From the NCBI RefSeq assembly GCF_002563635.1, contig NZ_PDIZ01000001.1, positions 2,170,001 through 2,234,000 on the forward strand: a DNA stretch of 64,000 nucleotides, written 5' to 3'. How positions within the stretch are numbered: position 1 is the stretch's first letter; every line of letters starts with the position of its first letter. This DNA comes from Bacillus sp. es.036 (GTDB lineage Bacteria > Bacillota > Bacilli > Bacillales > Guptibacillaceae). Made by a program: the position numbers and the translations under genes. Below the pieces are notes generated by a model, which saw only the letters and a program-made list of their open reading frames with translations, had not been told where the DNA came from and searched no databases. This document shows, piece after piece, positions 47,670-58,229 of the stretch.

Positions 47670-48537
47670 TAACCGAAACCCTCCCCTCCGAAATGGAGAG
47701 CTGTACCGTACAGGTTATCTTTCTCATCGTTTCCCACTTTTCAACAAACTCCTCCATCACCTGAGTCACGTTAACACCTTCATACTGAAGTGCTTGAATA
47801 CACGACCACCAGTCCCAAGGAGCGATAATCGTTTGAATAAGAAGGTGACTCGTTTCCCTGTCCACCTCATCGAATAAAGCCTTAAAGCATTGTTTAAATT
47901 CGTCCTGACCTTTCTTTTCATACCACATATGAATCGCTTTAGGGAGTACTTCATACACGGGAACAGGCCCTTCATCACTACTTTCAAAGTAGAATTGGCC
48001 CATTACTTCTTTTATAGAATGATTTGAAATTGGAAGCGCTAACTGTGAAATGCTTTTATTATGACTGAGACGTTTTTTCACTTCTGGAATTAAACGAACA
48101 AGGAGTAAATACGGCTCTGGATATAGGGCCTTGATTGTACCTAAAGCTTCTAAAGTCTCTCGGTAAGGAAATGTTGCAAACCCATCATAATTGTTCACAT
48201 CTACACTCACACCTATCAAAGAGGAAAGAAGATATCCTTCCATTTCAGGGAACTGTTCGAATGCAAACTCCTCTTCAACCGAATCATGAACCGACAAATA
48301 TCCTTGGTGTATCGGAATAAACGCCTCTTGATCAATCGTTCGAATCATACGATTACATAGAATGCCACATTTAGAAAAAAGACGGTCGCGGAAGTTGAGA
48401 TGATACTCAAGCAAATCCCGCTCCCGCCAATATGATAACTTCCGCTTACCTAAGTGTGTCATGATGACTTCGGGCTTTCGAACCCAACTCACTTCTTTAA
48501 ATCCATATTTTTCAGCTATGAACACTAATAAATCCAT
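47662..48537 (-). CDS. Unrecognised protein between spoVID and ysxE
   Basis: A 291-residue soluble protein, rich in aromatic and acidic residues, no signal or clear membrane segment. Visible segments include LGKRKLSYWRERDLLEYHLNFRDRLF, CNRMIRTIDQEAFIPIHQGYLSVHD and APWDWWSCIQALQYEGVNV. There is no HGD-N or D-x-D motif, so active kinase function is not supported, although the length and setting suit a degenerate relative of the coat kinase-fold proteins. AAAAGGAG precedes the ATG. It lies between spoVID and ysxE and overlaps the latter by eight nt, so it is probably expressed in the mother cell and could be a coat component. Confidence 0.7.
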   Translation of the reverse strand: MDLLVFIAEKYGFKEVSWVRKPEVIMTHLGKRKLSYWRERDLLEYHLNFRDRLFSKCGILCNRMIRTIDQEAFIPIHQGYLSVHDSVEEEFAFEQFPEMEGYLLSSLIGVSVDVNNYDGFATFPYRETLEALGTIKALYPEPYLLLVRLIPEVKKRLSHNKSISQLALPISNHSIKEVMGQFYFESSDEGPVPVYEVLPKAIHMWYEKKGQDEFKQCFKALFDEVDRETSHLLIQTIIAPWDWWSCIQALQYEGVNVTQVMEEFVEKWETMRKITCTVQLSISEGRVSVSE

Positions 48538-48599
48538 CTTTATTACTCCTTTTCACACCACCAAAAACAATTGATTCGTTAGCGGTCAGGCAAGAGAAT

Positions 48600-49619
48600 T
48601 TACCGATTCACTGGTATATATAAGATCTGCCCTTCCTTTACCTCTTCTTCTTCAAGACGGTTTACGCGAGCAAGGTGACTTGGAAGAACACGATAGCGTT
48701 CTGCAATTTCAGACAATGAATCACCAGGTTGGATGATACACATTTTCATTTTCGAAAACTGCTCTTCTTCTTTTGTTAACATACTTGTTAAATAAAGGGC
48801 ATTTTCTTCACGAGGTGTTTGTTTCTTTTGTTCAAGTATCTCTTCCTCATCATAATCGTTGGTTTGAGCAGAGCGCGTTTCTTCTACTATAGGCTGATTG
48901 TTATATTCAGTTGATCCTTCCAATTGGCGAGCCATCCGTGTTAGAAAGTCATACGTTGGTTCCAGGTATTCCTCATTTTCTTCAATTTCTGCACTCGTAT
49001 TTGAATAATCAACTTCATCCGAATCGGATTGTGCTCGCATATCTACTTGAGGGGTGCGTAAATGAGAGATCTGTTCAAGTGATTCTTCCTCATGCTCAAC
49101 GTATTTAATATCATTCTCCCACACGCTTTCCTCTTCTTGACTAAATTCACTTTCGTCTTCTTCCACCTCATCGACCTCTATTTCTACACGATTTGGATCA
49201 CCCTGGATCCCACTGATAGATATGTCAGCTTTCAACTGAAGGCAATTCTCCTCCACTACCGTGTAGTCAAACGTATCGACCGTAACAAATATATCTTCTA
49301 GACTTCTAATACGACTTGCAGGAATCGTAATATCTACCGGAAATCGGTGTCCCATCGACGCCGTACCATCTTCTCTTACATGAACTTCATGAATTGAGCG
49401 GTAGGGAGATCCTTCACTGATATCTTCATGACCTGTTTGATCACGCTGCAAATATTCTCCCGTTAAATATAAACAGCCTTTCACAGCTACATAATCCTCA
49501 TACTCTTCAATCGAAATTTCAGGATCGAGTGATATCGATAGAACCTCTTCAACTTCCTGTCCTTTCTTTAACCAGACCTGCTCCTCTACGGAGAAATGCA
49601 AATATGAGCCTTCAGGCAT
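48600..49619 (-). CDS. spoVID: Spore coat morphogenetic protein SpoVID
   Basis: 339 residues. The N-terminal beta-rich domain (LHFSVEEQVWLKKGQEVEEVLSISLDPEISIEEYEDYVAVKGCLYLTGEY) is the SpoVID/encasement-type domain, followed by a very acidic middle region (about 155-285) and a C-terminal LysM domain (IIQPGDSLSEIAERYRVLPSHLARVN). In B. subtilis SpoVID drives coat encasement and binds SafA and SpoIVA; safA is also in this window. The ATG at 49617-49619 follows AAAGGAGGAG. Confidence 0.92.
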   Translation of the reverse strand: MPEGSYLHFSVEEQVWLKKGQEVEEVLSISLDPEISIEEYEDYVAVKGCLYLTGEYLQRDQTGHEDISEGSPYRSIHEVHVREDGTASMGHRFPVDITIPASRIRSLEDIFVTVDTFDYTVVEENCLQLKADISISGIQGDPNRVEIEVDEVEEDESEFSQEEESVWENDIKYVEHEEESLEQISHLRTPQVDMRAQSDSDEVDYSNTSAEIEENEEYLEPTYDFLTRMARQLEGSTEYNNQPIVEETRSAQTNDYDEEEILEQKKQTPREENALYLTSMLTKEEEQFSKMKMCIIQPGDSLSEIAERYRVLPSHLARVNRLEEEEVKEGQILYIPVNR

Positions 49620-49645
49620 GCTTTCTCCTCCTTTCAAACATTATC

Positions 49646-49684
49646 CATACATTACACATGTATGAGTAATTCACAGGATTATGT
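49646..49684 (-). promoter_or_regulatory. Sigma-E-like promoter of spoVID inside an inverted repeat
   Basis: CATACAT-TACAC-ATGTATG (49646-49664) is a perfect 7-bp inverted repeat. On the minus strand ACATAAT is followed after 13 nt by CATACATG, near the sigma-E consensus, with the -10 in one arm. Distance to the spoVID ATG is about 40 nt. Confidence 0.55.
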
Positions 49685-49728
49685 CTAATTTGAATAAGAT
49701 TGAGAAAGTTCCCTCTGTCTCCTCAATC

Positions 49729-49759
49729 AAAAAAGCTACTGGCAAATGCCAGTAGCTTT
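49729..49759 (-). terminator. Terminator of the hem operon
   Basis: AAAGCTACTGGCA / TGCCAGTAGCTTT stem with a short loop, followed by T-run on the minus strand, just after hemL. Confidence 0.85.
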
Positions 49760-49762
49760 GGA

Positions 49763-51049
49763 TTAAACAAGCTTTGAGAAAGCCGCTTCTGCAGCAGCAA
49801 TTGTTTCATCGATGTCGTGCTCAGTATGAGCTGTTGAAAGAAACATTCCTTCAAATTGAGATGGGGGTAGTGAAATTCCTTGTGCAAGCATTTCTTTAAA
49901 ATAGTTAGTAAAGTGTACAAGGTTAGAAGAAGATGCTGTTTCAAAATTAATAACATCCTCGTTCGTAAAGAAGAAACCAACCATCGACCCTGCACGATTA
50001 ACGGTATGAGGGATATTGTATTTTGCTGCCGCTTTTGAAAGCCCTTCTCCAAGTCGCTCTGCTTTACGTTCGAAATCCTGGTAGCTTTCTGGTGTGAGTT
50101 GCGAAAGTGTTTCATATCCTGCTGTCATCGCAAGTGGATTTCCACTAAGTGTACCCGCTTGATAGATCGGACCACTTGGAGCAATTTGCTCCATGATTTC
50201 CTTTTTACCACCATAGGCACCAACCGGTAAGCCTCCACCAATTACTTTCCCAAGACAAGTTAAATCAGGCGTAACATTATAGTACCCTTGCGCACAATTG
50301 TAACCTACGCGGAAGCCAGTCATAACTTCATCAAAAATAAGAAGCGTTCCATTATCCTCTGTGATCTTACGAATTTCTTCAAGGTATCCCTGCTGAGGTG
50401 GCACAACACCCATGTTTCCCGCTACAGGCTCGATGATAACGCCAGCGATATCATCTCCGAACTCCTGGAAAGCATAACGAAGGCTTTCGAGATCATTATA
50501 TGGTACTGTAATGGTGTTTTTAGCAATTCCTTCAGGTACCCCTGGACTATCCGGAAGGCCTAGCGTCGCGACGCCAGACCCAGCTTTAATTAGCAAGGAG
50601 TCACCGTGACCATGATAGCATCCTTCAAACTTAAGTATTTTATTGCGACCTGTGTAACCTCTAGCTAAACGCAACGCACTCATCGTAGCTTCCGTTCCCG
50701 AGTTTACCATACGTACGATCTCAATTGATGGCACTCGTTCAATCACAAGCTCAGCAAGTTTTGTTTCATACTTACTAGGTGCTCCAAAACTCGTACCAAG
50801 CTCCGTTACCTCTTTAAGCCGATCAACAACCTGCTCATCAGCATGGCCAAGAATGAGCGGACCATAGGAAAGTACATAGTCGATGTATTCGTTTTGATCA
50901 ATGTCATAAATTTTAGAGCCTTTTCCTTTTTCCATAAAAATCGGATCCATACCAACTGACTTAAAAGCTCTTACTGGACTGTTCACGCCACCTGGCATTA
51001 CTTTAGATGCTTCCTTAAATGCTTCTTTGGAACGTTCATAATTACCCAT
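49763..51049 (-). CDS. hemL: Glutamate-1-semialdehyde 2,1-aminomutase HemL
   Basis: A PLP enzyme that makes 5-aminolevulinate from glutamate-1-semialdehyde, the second step of the C5 heme pathway. About 428 residues: [52 protein letters not shown] and the PLP lysine in [16 protein letters not shown]. The ATG at 51047-51049 follows GAGAGGG; an upstream TTG is weaker. Last gene of hemAXCDBL. Confidence 0.95.
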   Translation of the reverse strand: MGNYERSKEAFKEASKVMPGGVNSPVRAFKSVGMDPIFMEKGKGSKIYDIDQNEYIDYVLSYGPLILGHADEQVVDRLKEVTELGTSFGAPSKYETKLAELVIERVPSIEIVRMVNSGTEATMSALRLARGYTGRNKILKFEGCYHGHGDSLLIKAGSGVATLGLPDSPGVPEGIAKNTITVPYNDLESLRYAFQEFGDDIAGVIIEPVAGNMGVVPPQQGYLEEIRKITEDNGTLLIFDEVMTGFRVGYNCAQGYYNVTPDLTCLGKVIGGGLPVGAYGGKKEIMEQIAPSGPIYQAGTLSGNPLAMTAGYETLSQLTPESYQDFERKAERLGEGLSKAAAKYNIPHTVNRAGSMVGFFFTNEDVINFETASSSNLVHFTNYFKEMLAQGISLPPSQFEGMFLSTAHTEHDIDETIAAAEAAFSKLV

Positions 51050-51072
51050 ATAATAGTCCCTCTCTTTCAATT

Positions 51073-52050
51073 CTATTTATTTAGCCAGCGAGCAGCGTCT
51101 TTCGCAAAGTAAGTAATGATTAAGTCTGCGCCTGCACGCTTCATACTTGTTAATTTCTCAAGAACTACTTCTTCTTCATTCAGCCACCCATTTTGACTTG
51201 CGGCTTTTATCATGGAATATTCCCCGCTGACGTTATAGGCAACCATTGGAAGTGGGAAGCGGTCTTTTAGTTCGCGAATGATATCAAGATAAGAAAGGGC
51301 CGGTTTTACCATTAAAAAATCAGCACCTTCTTCAATGTCGCTTTCTGCTTCTCGAATGGCTTCGAGTCGATTAGCTGGATCCATTTGATACGTTTTGCGA
51401 TCACCAAACTGTGGTGTACTATGAGCAGCATCACGAAATGGACCATAAAAGGCGGATGAGAATTTCACAGCATAGCTCATAATAGGAACATCAACAAAAC
51501 CTGCTTCATCAAGTCCATGACGAATGGCCGCTACGAAACCATCCATCATGTTCGATGGCGCAATCATATCAGCTCCTGCTTTAGCTTGAGAAATCGCTGT
51601 TTTTGTAAGCAGTTCAAGTGATTCATCATTTTGTACGTAACCATTCTCGATAACACCACAGTGCCCGTGATCTGTATATTGACACAAGCATGTATCTGCA
51701 ATAACAGTTAACTCAGGAAACTCATCTTTAATTTGCGCAATTGCTTTTTGGACAATTCCCGTATCACAGTAAGCCTCTGAACCAACGGCATCTTTATGGT
51801 TTGGAACACCAAATATCATAACGGATTTAATACCAAGATCAACGACTTCACGTACCTCTTCATTCAAACGGTCTAGTGAATAGTGATAAACACCTGGCAT
51901 AGAAGGAATTTCTCTTTTCACATTTTCTTCTTCAACTGCAAAAATCGGATAGATAAAATCCTCTTTATGTAAATACGTTTCTCTTACGAGGGATCTCATT
52001 GATTCAGAACGTCTTAATCGACGGTGACGATGAAAGTTTGCTTTTTCCAT
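51073..52050 (-). CDS. hemB: Delta-aminolevulinic acid dehydratase (porphobilinogen synthase) HemB
   Basis: HemB condenses two aminolevulinates into porphobilinogen. About 325 residues: [16 protein letters not shown], the metal cysteines in [17 protein letters not shown], and the Schiff-base lysines in [19 protein letters not shown] and [21 protein letters not shown]. The ATG at 52048-52050 lies 8 nt from AGGAGG; another ATG six bases upstream is too close. Confidence 0.96.
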   Translation of the reverse strand: MEKANFHRHRRLRRSESMRSLVRETYLHKEDFIYPIFAVEEENVKREIPSMPGVYHYSLDRLNEEVREVVDLGIKSVMIFGVPNHKDAVGSEAYCDTGIVQKAIAQIKDEFPELTVIADTCLCQYTDHGHCGVIENGYVQNDESLELLTKTAISQAKAGADMIAPSNMMDGFVAAIRHGLDEAGFVDVPIMSYAVKFSSAFYGPFRDAAHSTPQFGDRKTYQMDPANRLEAIREAESDIEEGADFLMVKPALSYLDIIRELKDRFPLPMVAYNVSGEYSMIKAASQNGWLNEEEVVLEKLTSMKRAGADLIITYFAKDAARWLNK

Positions 52051-52062
52051 TATCATTTCCTC

Positions 52063-52809
52063 CTATTTATTAAAAAAACGCTCAAGGCTTTCAAGCATTC
52101 CTTCAATGGTATATTGGTCAGGCATGACTTGCGGTACGATCCCGTACGATCGCAGCGTCTTCTCAGTAATCGGGCCAATTACTACTATTGTGATCCCTTT
52201 AAGCAGATCTTTCAAATTGTCCGCTCCGAGAAGTTGAGCAAAATGATGGACTGTTGACGATGAAGTGAACGTAATCACATCACACGCCTGATTTTTCACT
52301 ACGTCTATTAACGCTGCCTTGGATTCAAAAGGAATGACTGTGTCATAAATAGGTAGGTCAGTAACGTCGTACCCTAATTCACTTAATTGCCCCGGTAATA
52401 CCGCTCGACCAAGATTTCCCCTTGGTAGCAGTATTTTCTCATTGGGCTCAGCTTGCTTTGCTAGAGCGGCAACTAGTCCTTCCGCCACAAAATCATTTGG
52501 CATAAGATCAATTTGAATTCCGTAACGCTTAAGGGCTTTTGCTGTTTTGCTTCCAACCGCGCCAACTTTTATACCCTTTGGAATATTCGCCTGCTTTAAG
52601 AAAAAACGTACGCCATTGGCACTCGTAAATAAAAGCCAACTATATTCGCTTAATTCAATCGAATTTAACAATTGATTTCGGGGTTGGAACGAAATAAGAG
52701 GGATTTCAATCGAAATCCCCTCTCTTTCTTCAATTAATTTCGTAAATGTTCCTGCCTGCTCCCTAGCTCTCGTGACCATTACACGCTTTCCTGAGAGCGG
52801 AGAACTCAT
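52063..52809 (-). CDS. hemD: Uroporphyrinogen-III synthase HemD
   Basis: HemD cyclises hydroxymethylbilane to uroporphyrinogen III. The 248-residue two-domain protein shows [32 protein letters not shown] and [19 protein letters not shown]. The family is poorly conserved, so position in the operon supports the call. Overlaps hemC by ATGA. Confidence 0.9.
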   Translation of the reverse strand: MSSPLSGKRVMVTRAREQAGTFTKLIEEREGISIEIPLISFQPRNQLLNSIELSEYSWLLFTSANGVRFFLKQANIPKGIKVGAVGSKTAKALKRYGIQIDLMPNDFVAEGLVAALAKQAEPNEKILLPRGNLGRAVLPGQLSELGYDVTDLPIYDTVIPFESKAALIDVVKNQACDVITFTSSSTVHHFAQLLGADNLKDLLKGITIVVIGPITEKTLRSYGIVPQVMPDQYTIEGMLESLERFFNK

Positions 52810-53735
52810 TGATCTAATTCCTCTTTCACACGATCAAGGATGTCTTTAGCACCCTGTTCCTTCATTCGATTCGCAAGCGTATTTCCTACTTGAATAGGAT
52901 CACTACCAATTTCCATCTCTTTAATAATAATAGATCCATCCGGTTCTCCAACAAGGCCCGTAACCGTAACTTTGTCACCATTAAGCGTCGCATGACCAGC
53001 AATCGGAACCTGACAACCTCCTTCAAGTGTATGAAGGAAAGCGCGTTCTGCTAATACAGTCCTCGTTGTTTCTTTATCGCTGAATTTCTCAAGAATCGCT
53101 TTTAACTCATCATCGCTCTCTCGACACTCGATGGAGAGTGCTCCCTGCCCTACAGCGGGAACGCACAAGTCAGGATCAAGGTACTCTGTGACAATTTCTT
53201 TTGACCAACCCATGCGATGTAGACCTGCAGCGGCTAGCACAATCGCATCGTAATCTTCATCGGTTAATTTACGGATACGTGTGTCAATATTTCCGCGAAT
53301 CCACTTAATTTCAACATCAGGTCGTATCGCTTTTAACTGTGCCCCGCGTCTTAGGCTACTTGTACCAATAACAGCACCCTCAGGCAGTTCTCTAAATGGT
53401 TTTTTTGATTCAGAGATAATCACGTCTCGATGATCTTCACGTTCTGGGATACAACCAATCATGAGACCCTCCGGAAGAACTGAAGGCATATCTTTCATAC
53501 TATGAACAGCCATATCGATATCACCGTTTAACATCGCGTCTTCAATTTCCTTCACAAACAACCCTTTTCCTCCAACCTTGGAAAGGGTGACATCCAAGAT
53601 TTTGTCACCACGAGTGACGATCTCTTTTATTTCAAAATCTACGCCGGGGTTTAACTCCTTTAACTTACTGATCACCCACTTCGTTTGAGTAATCGCTAAT
53701 TTACTTCTTCTTGAGCCTACGATAATTTTACGCAT
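52806..53735 (-). CDS. hemC: Hydroxymethylbilane synthase HemC
   Basis: HemC polymerises four porphobilinogens. The 309-residue protein has [44 protein letters not shown] and the dipyrromethane-cofactor cysteine in [13 protein letters not shown]. The ATG at 53733-53735 follows GGAGGAG; a frame extending into hemX is not used. Confidence 0.96.
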   Translation of the reverse strand: MRKIIVGSRRSKLAITQTKWVISKLKELNPGVDFEIKEIVTRGDKILDVTLSKVGGKGLFVKEIEDAMLNGDIDMAVHSMKDMPSVLPEGLMIGCIPEREDHRDVIISESKKPFRELPEGAVIGTSSLRRGAQLKAIRPDVEIKWIRGNIDTRIRKLTDEDYDAIVLAAAGLHRMGWSKEIVTEYLDPDLCVPAVGQGALSIECRESDDELKAILEKFSDKETTRTVLAERAFLHTLEGGCQVPIAGHATLNGDKVTVTGLVGEPDGSIIIKEMEIGSDPIQVGNTLANRMKEQGAKDILDRVKEELDQ

Positions 53736-53760
53736 GGTTACTCCTCCAACCTGTTCTCCC

Positions 53761-54588
53761 TTATACATACCAGAAATGAAATTCTGACAATGTTCCAGAA
53801 AGGAAGACATTAATTAATACAATAAGAAACGCAGCAACGTTCCATAACGCAAGGGAACGCCCTTCCATCTCTCTAGCCACTTTTTGATATAAGTAGGTAC
53901 TATAAGCGCCTAGTACAAAAAATGAAATAATTACTTTAGCATCGAACAGGCTAAATTGGTCTACCTTTAAAATAGCCCAAACAATTCCTAATATAAGACT
54001 TAGTAATAGCAGTGGAACACCGAGAACGCTACATAAATAGGACAGCTTCTCAAGCTGGGATAGATCGCCAAATCTTCTTAATCGTTTATTCCATTTTTTC
54101 CTCTTCAGCATCTGGTAAAGAATCAAATACATGATTGAAAAAATAAACGAAAGCGAAAATGCCCCATATGATAAAAAAGCCATTGTAATGTGAATAATCG
54201 ACAGCTCAGACATCAGTTGTTCCGTGAGCAGACTTGAAGCCTGCTCTCTAGTAGCAAATAAATTGATAGCCATAATGCTGAAACCGAGTACATTTGCAAA
54301 AAACACAAAAAAGTCGACTCGAAAAAACCAGTTAATCAAGAGCGATAGCGAAACAATCACCCATGCATAAAAAAATAACCCCTCAAAAGGTGTTAAAATC
54401 GGGAAACCGCCAATTTCAATAATCTGCGTTACAAGAAACGCACTTTGCAGCACCCAGACAATAGAAAGCAACCAGAAAGCAAACTGATTCACTTTCCGGC
54501 TGTTTTGCAAGAAATCAATAAAATAACCCAGTACACTAAGGGCATAAAGCAAAATAGTTATATCATAAAGCCAGCTGGCGTTGGTCAC
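53761..54588 (-). CDS. hemX: HemX membrane protein (CcsA-like, affects HemA level)
   Basis: A 275-residue protein with eight or so membrane segments, of the cytochrome c assembly (CcsA/CcmF-like) superfamily. In B. subtilis HemX lowers HemA abundance and so controls heme synthesis. The conserved tryptophan-rich stretch and histidine motif of heme handlers is only partly visible ([25 protein letters not shown]). The start is a GTG at 54586-54588 after GGAGAGGAG. Between hemA and hemC as expected. Confidence 0.88.
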   Translation of the reverse strand: MTNASWLYDITILLYALSVLGYFIDFLQNSRKVNQFAFWLLSIVWVLQSAFLVTQIIEIGGFPILTPFEGLFFYAWVIVSLSLLINWFFRVDFFVFFANVLGFSIMAINLFATREQASSLLTEQLMSELSIIHITMAFLSYGAFSLSFIFSIMYLILYQMLKRKKWNKRLRRFGDLSQLEKLSYLCSVLGVPLLLLSLILGIVWAILKVDQFSLFDAKVIISFFVLGAYSTYLYQKVAREMEGRSLALWNVAAFLIVLINVFLSGTLSEFHFWYV

Positions 54589-54605
54589 AAATCATGTCTC
54601 CTCTC

Positions 54606-55979
54606 CTAGGAGCGCAACTGCGATGCCTGTAATAAAGGGGAGTAGTCAACGGATTCATGCTGTCTTTTTTCTTCGTTTTCTTTCACTCGCTGCTTATGAA
54701 GTTCTCTCTCAATTTCTTCTTCAATCGCAAAGATTTTCGTGAAGATCTCAAGCGACTCCTCTGCATTTGGCTCTGCAGCCATCTCCTTCACACGAACAAT
54801 GGGATCACGTAGCAGCTGGTTCACTATACTTTTCGTATGTTTACTTAATACTTTTCGTTCTCGATCCGTTAAGTTAGGCAATTTACGTTCAATACTATTC
54901 ATTGTTTCTGCTTGAATCGCAAGTGCCTTCGTACGTAAAGCTGTAATCATCGGTACAACGCCGAGTGTATTAAGCCACTCTCTAAATTGAACAAGATCTT
55001 CTTCAATCATTAGCTCAATTTTCTCTGCTTCTTTCTTACGTTCTGCAATATTTGTTTCAACAATTCCTTCTAGATCGTCAATATCGTACAAGAAAACGGA
55101 GTCCATATTATTAAGGGATGGATCTAGATCTCTCGGAACAGCAATATCAACCATAAACAATGGACGACCTCTGCGCTTTTTGAGAAGCGGTCTTACATTT
55201 TGCTCGGTTAAAACATAGTTTGTAGACCCAGTTGAACTGATTAGAATGTCTGCATCAGCAAGCGCAGTTTCTACTTCATCCATAGAACGAGCCTGTCCTT
55301 TAAAACGAGAAGCAAGCTCTGTTGCTTTCTCAAGCGTACGATTCACGACGGTTACTTGGTCTACGCCGTTACTTTGCAAGTTCTTAGCAGTAAGCTCACC
55401 CATTTTGCCTGCGCCAAGAATGACAACGTGTTTATTTTGGAGCCCACCAAAAATCTTCTTCGCTAACTCGACTGCAGCATAGCTGACCGAAACGGCGTTT
55501 TCTCCAATTTCGGTTTCCGAATGGGACCGTTTAGCAAGAGTAATCGCCTGCTTGAAGAGCTGATTAAAAATAGTTCCTGTTGTCTCTGAGTGCTGAGCAA
55601 GCAAGAAAGCATCACGAACTTGTCCAAGTATTTGCGTTTCCCCGATAACAAGAGAGTCAAGTCCAGATGCTACACGATAAAGGTGTTCTGTCGCCGCATC
55701 GTTTTCGCGAATTACTAGATATGGTGAAAATTCTTCTTTCTCAATTCCGAACCATTCAGATAGAAAAGCTTTTGAATAATATCTCCCTGTATGAAGCTGA
55801 TCAGCAACAACATATAACTCTGTACGGTTACAAGTTGATAAGATCACAGCTTCTAGAATACTTTTAGAGTGACGCAACTTATCTAATGCTTCAGGCAAAT
55901 CATTCTCCTGAAAGGAAAGTTTCTCTCGTATTTCCACAGGGGCTGTTTTGTGGTTCAACCCTACGACCAGGATGTGCAT
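54606..55979 (-). CDS. hemA: Glutamyl-tRNA reductase HemA
   Basis: HemA reduces glutamyl-tRNA to glutamate-1-semialdehyde, the committed heme step. The 457-residue protein has [19 protein letters not shown], the catalytic cysteine in [13 protein letters not shown], the NADPH fold [17 protein letters not shown] and a C-terminal dimerisation helix. First gene of hemAXCDBL. Regulation by PerR is suggested by the upstream site. Confidence 0.97.
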   Translation of the reverse strand: MHILVVGLNHKTAPVEIREKLSFQENDLPEALDKLRHSKSILEAVILSTCNRTELYVVADQLHTGRYYSKAFLSEWFGIEKEEFSPYLVIRENDAATEHLYRVASGLDSLVIGETQILGQVRDAFLLAQHSETTGTIFNQLFKQAITLAKRSHSETEIGENAVSVSYAAVELAKKIFGGLQNKHVVILGAGKMGELTAKNLQSNGVDQVTVVNRTLEKATELASRFKGQARSMDEVETALADADILISSTGSTNYVLTEQNVRPLLKKRRGRPLFMVDIAVPRDLDPSLNNMDSVFLYDIDDLEGIVETNIAERKKEAEKIELMIEEDLVQFREWLNTLGVVPMITALRTKALAIQAETMNSIERKLPNLTDRERKVLSKHTKSIVNQLLRDPIVRVKEMAAEPNAEESLEIFTKIFAIEEEIERELHKQRVKENEEKRQHESVDYSPLLQASQLRS

Positions 55980-56028
55980 CGTTCCACCCCCAAAAAATTG
56001 TTAACCAAACCTAATCTTTTGCTATCAT

Positions 56029-56043
56029 CTATCACTATTATAA
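56029..56043 (-). promoter_or_regulatory. hemA promoter with PerR-like box
   Basis: On the minus strand TTATAATAGTGATAG matches 11 of the 14 defined positions of the PerR consensus TTATAATnATTATAA. It contains a TATAAT -10 (56037-56042) with an upstream TG (extended -10). In B. subtilis PerR represses hemAXCDBL. No good -35 is seen. Confidence 0.6.
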
Positions 56044-56216
56044 CATGTGACAAATTGCACAGAGTTATGAAATGTGAACAGACTATGAAAGCAATTATGA
56101 TATGATGAATAAAGAATTATCTCTGCATATTATTAGTAATCATACAACTATTAATGTACCAGAAAATCAAATGTATAGCAAAACTTGCGTATCTCTTTCA
56201 ACTAGGAGGATTTTCA

Positions 56217-56693
56217 TTGAAACGTCAAAGTATTTTTCCGGGTGTTTTATTTATTGGAATCGGACTTTATTATTTATTTCAAACGCTAAACCTTCCCTTT
56301 TCAGATCATCTCATGAATTGGCAAGTTATTTTAATTGTGATAGGTCTCGCCATGATCATTCAAGGTACTATTGCAAAAGAAGGGAATATGCTTTTTCCGG
56401 GGATTTTGCTCCTTGGGCTTGGTGTACATTTCTATTTTGTCACTAAAATCGCCGTTTGGCCTGATAGCTGGGGAATGTATACACTGATCCTAAGTGCAGC
56501 TTATCTAGTTACTTACTATAAAACAAAAAAAACCGGTCTCGTTCCTGGGTTACTTTTACTTGCCCTTTCCATTATTGAACTTCTTTATTCTGGCTTGGAA
56601 CTCTGGCTTAACTCCACTTTTTCCTTTGTTGGAAAGTTTTGGCCACTCGGACTAATTCTTATTGGAATTTATCTTGTAACGAAAAAAAAGTAA
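56217..56693 (+). CDS. Small polytopic membrane protein, LiaF/DUF5668-like
   Basis: About 158 residues with five membrane segments separated by short loops (GVLFIGIGLYYLFQ, VILIVIGLAMIIQG, GILLLGLGVHFYFV, FWPLGLILIGIYLV). The repeated GxxLxGxG pattern is like the DUF5668/LiaF membrane region. Function unknown. The start is a TTG at 56217-56219, favoured because AGGAGGA lies eight bases upstream; an ATG at 56154 is not preceded by one. It may correspond to ysxD, which lies beside hemA in B. subtilis, but I have not compared sequences. Confidence 0.6.
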   Translation: MKRQSIFPGVLFIGIGLYYLFQTLNLPFSDHLMNWQVILIVIGLAMIIQGTIAKEGNMLFPGILLLGLGVHFYFVTKIAVWPDSWGMYTLILSAAYLVTYYKTKKTGLVPGLLLLALSIIELLYSGLELWLNSTFSFVGKFWPLGLILIGIYLVTKKK

Positions 56694-56718
56694 GGGGCCA
56701 GCGCCCCTTACTTTTTTT
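56682..56718. terminator. Bidirectional terminator between the LiaF-like gene and the ABC transporter operon
   Basis: AAAAAGTAAGGGGC / GCCCCTTACTTTTT with a 4-nt loop. Both sides end in T-runs. The stop codon of the plus-strand gene lies in the stem. Confidence 0.88.
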
Positions 56719-56733
56719 ATTCCAAAATTCATG

Positions 56734-57474
56734 TTATAAAATAGAACTTAAAAAGTCCTGCGTTCTCTGTTCCTTAGGTTCACTAAACAACTCACTTGGG
56801 TGGCCTTTCTCTACAACTTTTCCATCGTGCATGTAGACGACCCAATCTCCTACCTCTCGAGCAAAACCCATCTCATGCGTGACGACAACCATTGTCATAC
56901 CCTCTTTTGCTAGTTCTTTCATCGTAGATAGAACTTCTCCCACTAATTCAGGATCCAGCGCTGATGTCGGCTCATCAAACAGCATAATATCAGGCTTCAT
57001 GGCAAGCGCTCGCGCAATAGCAACTCGCTGCTTCTGACCGCCGGAAAGTTTATTAGGATAGACATTGGCTTTATCTCCAAGACCTACTTTTGCAAGAAGT
57101 TCCTTTCCCTCTTTCTCCGCTTCGGCCCGCTTTATTTTTTTTACCATTAACGGAGCTTCAATAACATTTTCTAAAACCGATTTATGAGGAAAAAGGTTAA
57201 AATGTTGAAAAACCATGCCGACGCGCTGTCTGACTTTATTTAAATCGTTTTTTTGAGGGTCAATCGTTTCGCCTTCAATAATAACGTTTCCGCTATTTTT
57301 GATCTCAAGAAAATTCATGCACCGAAGCAGCGTACTCTTACCAGAGCCACTGGCGCCTATAAGCACAACAACGTCGCTTTCATTTACTTCAAGATCAATA
57401 TCTTTTAGGACGTGAAGATCTCCAAATGATTTGTTCAATTTCTCTACTCGAATCATTTCCGCTTTTTCTACCAT
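56734..57474 (-). CDS. Polar amino acid ABC transporter, ATP-binding protein
   Basis: A 246-residue GlnQ/HisP-type ATPase: Walker [10 protein letters not shown], signature [17 protein letters not shown], Walker [14 protein letters not shown] and switch histidine [10 protein letters not shown]. The ATG at 57472-57474 follows AGAGGTG. It closes the three-gene SBP-permease-ATPase operon. Substrate is probably a polar amino acid; not determined. Confidence 0.92.
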   Translation of the reverse strand: MVEKAEMIRVEKLNKSFGDLHVLKDIDLEVNESDVVVLIGASGSGKSTLLRCMNFLEIKNSGNVIIEGETIDPQKNDLNKVRQRVGMVFQHFNLFPHKSVLENVIEAPLMVKKIKRAEAEKEGKELLAKVGLGDKANVYPNKLSGGQKQRVAIARALAMKPDIMLFDEPTSALDPELVGEVLSTMKELAKEGMTMVVVTHEMGFAREVGDWVVYMHDGKVVEKGHPSELFSEPKEQRTQDFLSSIL

Positions 57475-57494
57475 CGACAGCACCTCTCTCGTTC

Positions 57495-58154
57495 TTAATC
57501 ACTAGCAGATAATCGTTTTTCAAGGAGATTAACAAGAAGCGTGAAGATTAAAACAAGGACGAGATAGTATACAGCCACTATAAGTAAATACGTCATCTCA
57601 TCAAACGTTCTTGCCCCCTGTGTAGTTGCAACGCTAAACAATTCCGGAAGGGCTATAAATGCTGCTAGCGAGGAATCTTTCAATCCAATGATAAATTGGT
57701 TACCAAGGGGTGGTAACGCTCTTCTAAAAGCCTGTGGAAGAATAATACGTCGCATCGCAAGGGTATGACTCATCCCAAGAGAGCGACCTGCCTCCATCTG
57801 ACCTTTGTCGATTGATTGAATGGAACCACGAAAAATCTCTGCAATATAAGCCCCGTTATGTAGGGCAAGTCCAATTGAGGCAGCCCAAAACTTTGGGATA
57901 TTGAACTCGGTTAAACCAAAATAGAAGATAAAAATTTGAACTATTAGCGGTGTACCTCGAATAACAGCAATGTACACATTTGCAATCCAATTTAAAATCT
58001 TTGATTGTGAAATTTTAAATAAAGCAAAAAACAGGCCAATAAAAACAGCTATTAAAACAGATACGAATGTAACCCGAATCGTAAGCCAGAGTCCTTCAAA
58101 GAATACCGGATAGCTCTCTAATAGCGTTTCAAAAAAATGAGCAAAAGTTGGCAA
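57495..58154 (-). CDS. Polar amino acid ABC transporter, permease
   Basis: A 219-residue permease with about five membrane segments and the EAA-type loop ([33 protein letters not shown]) contacting the ATPase. HisM/GlnP family. The start is a TTG at 58152-58154 after AAGGAG. Middle gene of the operon. Confidence 0.92.
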   Translation of the reverse strand: MPTFAHFFETLLESYPVFFEGLWLTIRVTFVSVLIAVFIGLFFALFKISQSKILNWIANVYIAVIRGTPLIVQIFIFYFGLTEFNIPKFWAASIGLALHNGAYIAEIFRGSIQSIDKGQMEAGRSLGMSHTLAMRRIILPQAFRRALPPLGNQFIIGLKDSSLAAFIALPELFSVATTQGARTFDEMTYLLIVAVYYLVLVLIFTLLVNLLEKRLSASD

Positions 58155-58229
58155 GTGCGATCAGCTCCTTAGAATTCAGTAACATTACAGGTAAAAAAGG
58201 AATGCGCGCACCGCACACATTCCTCAATC

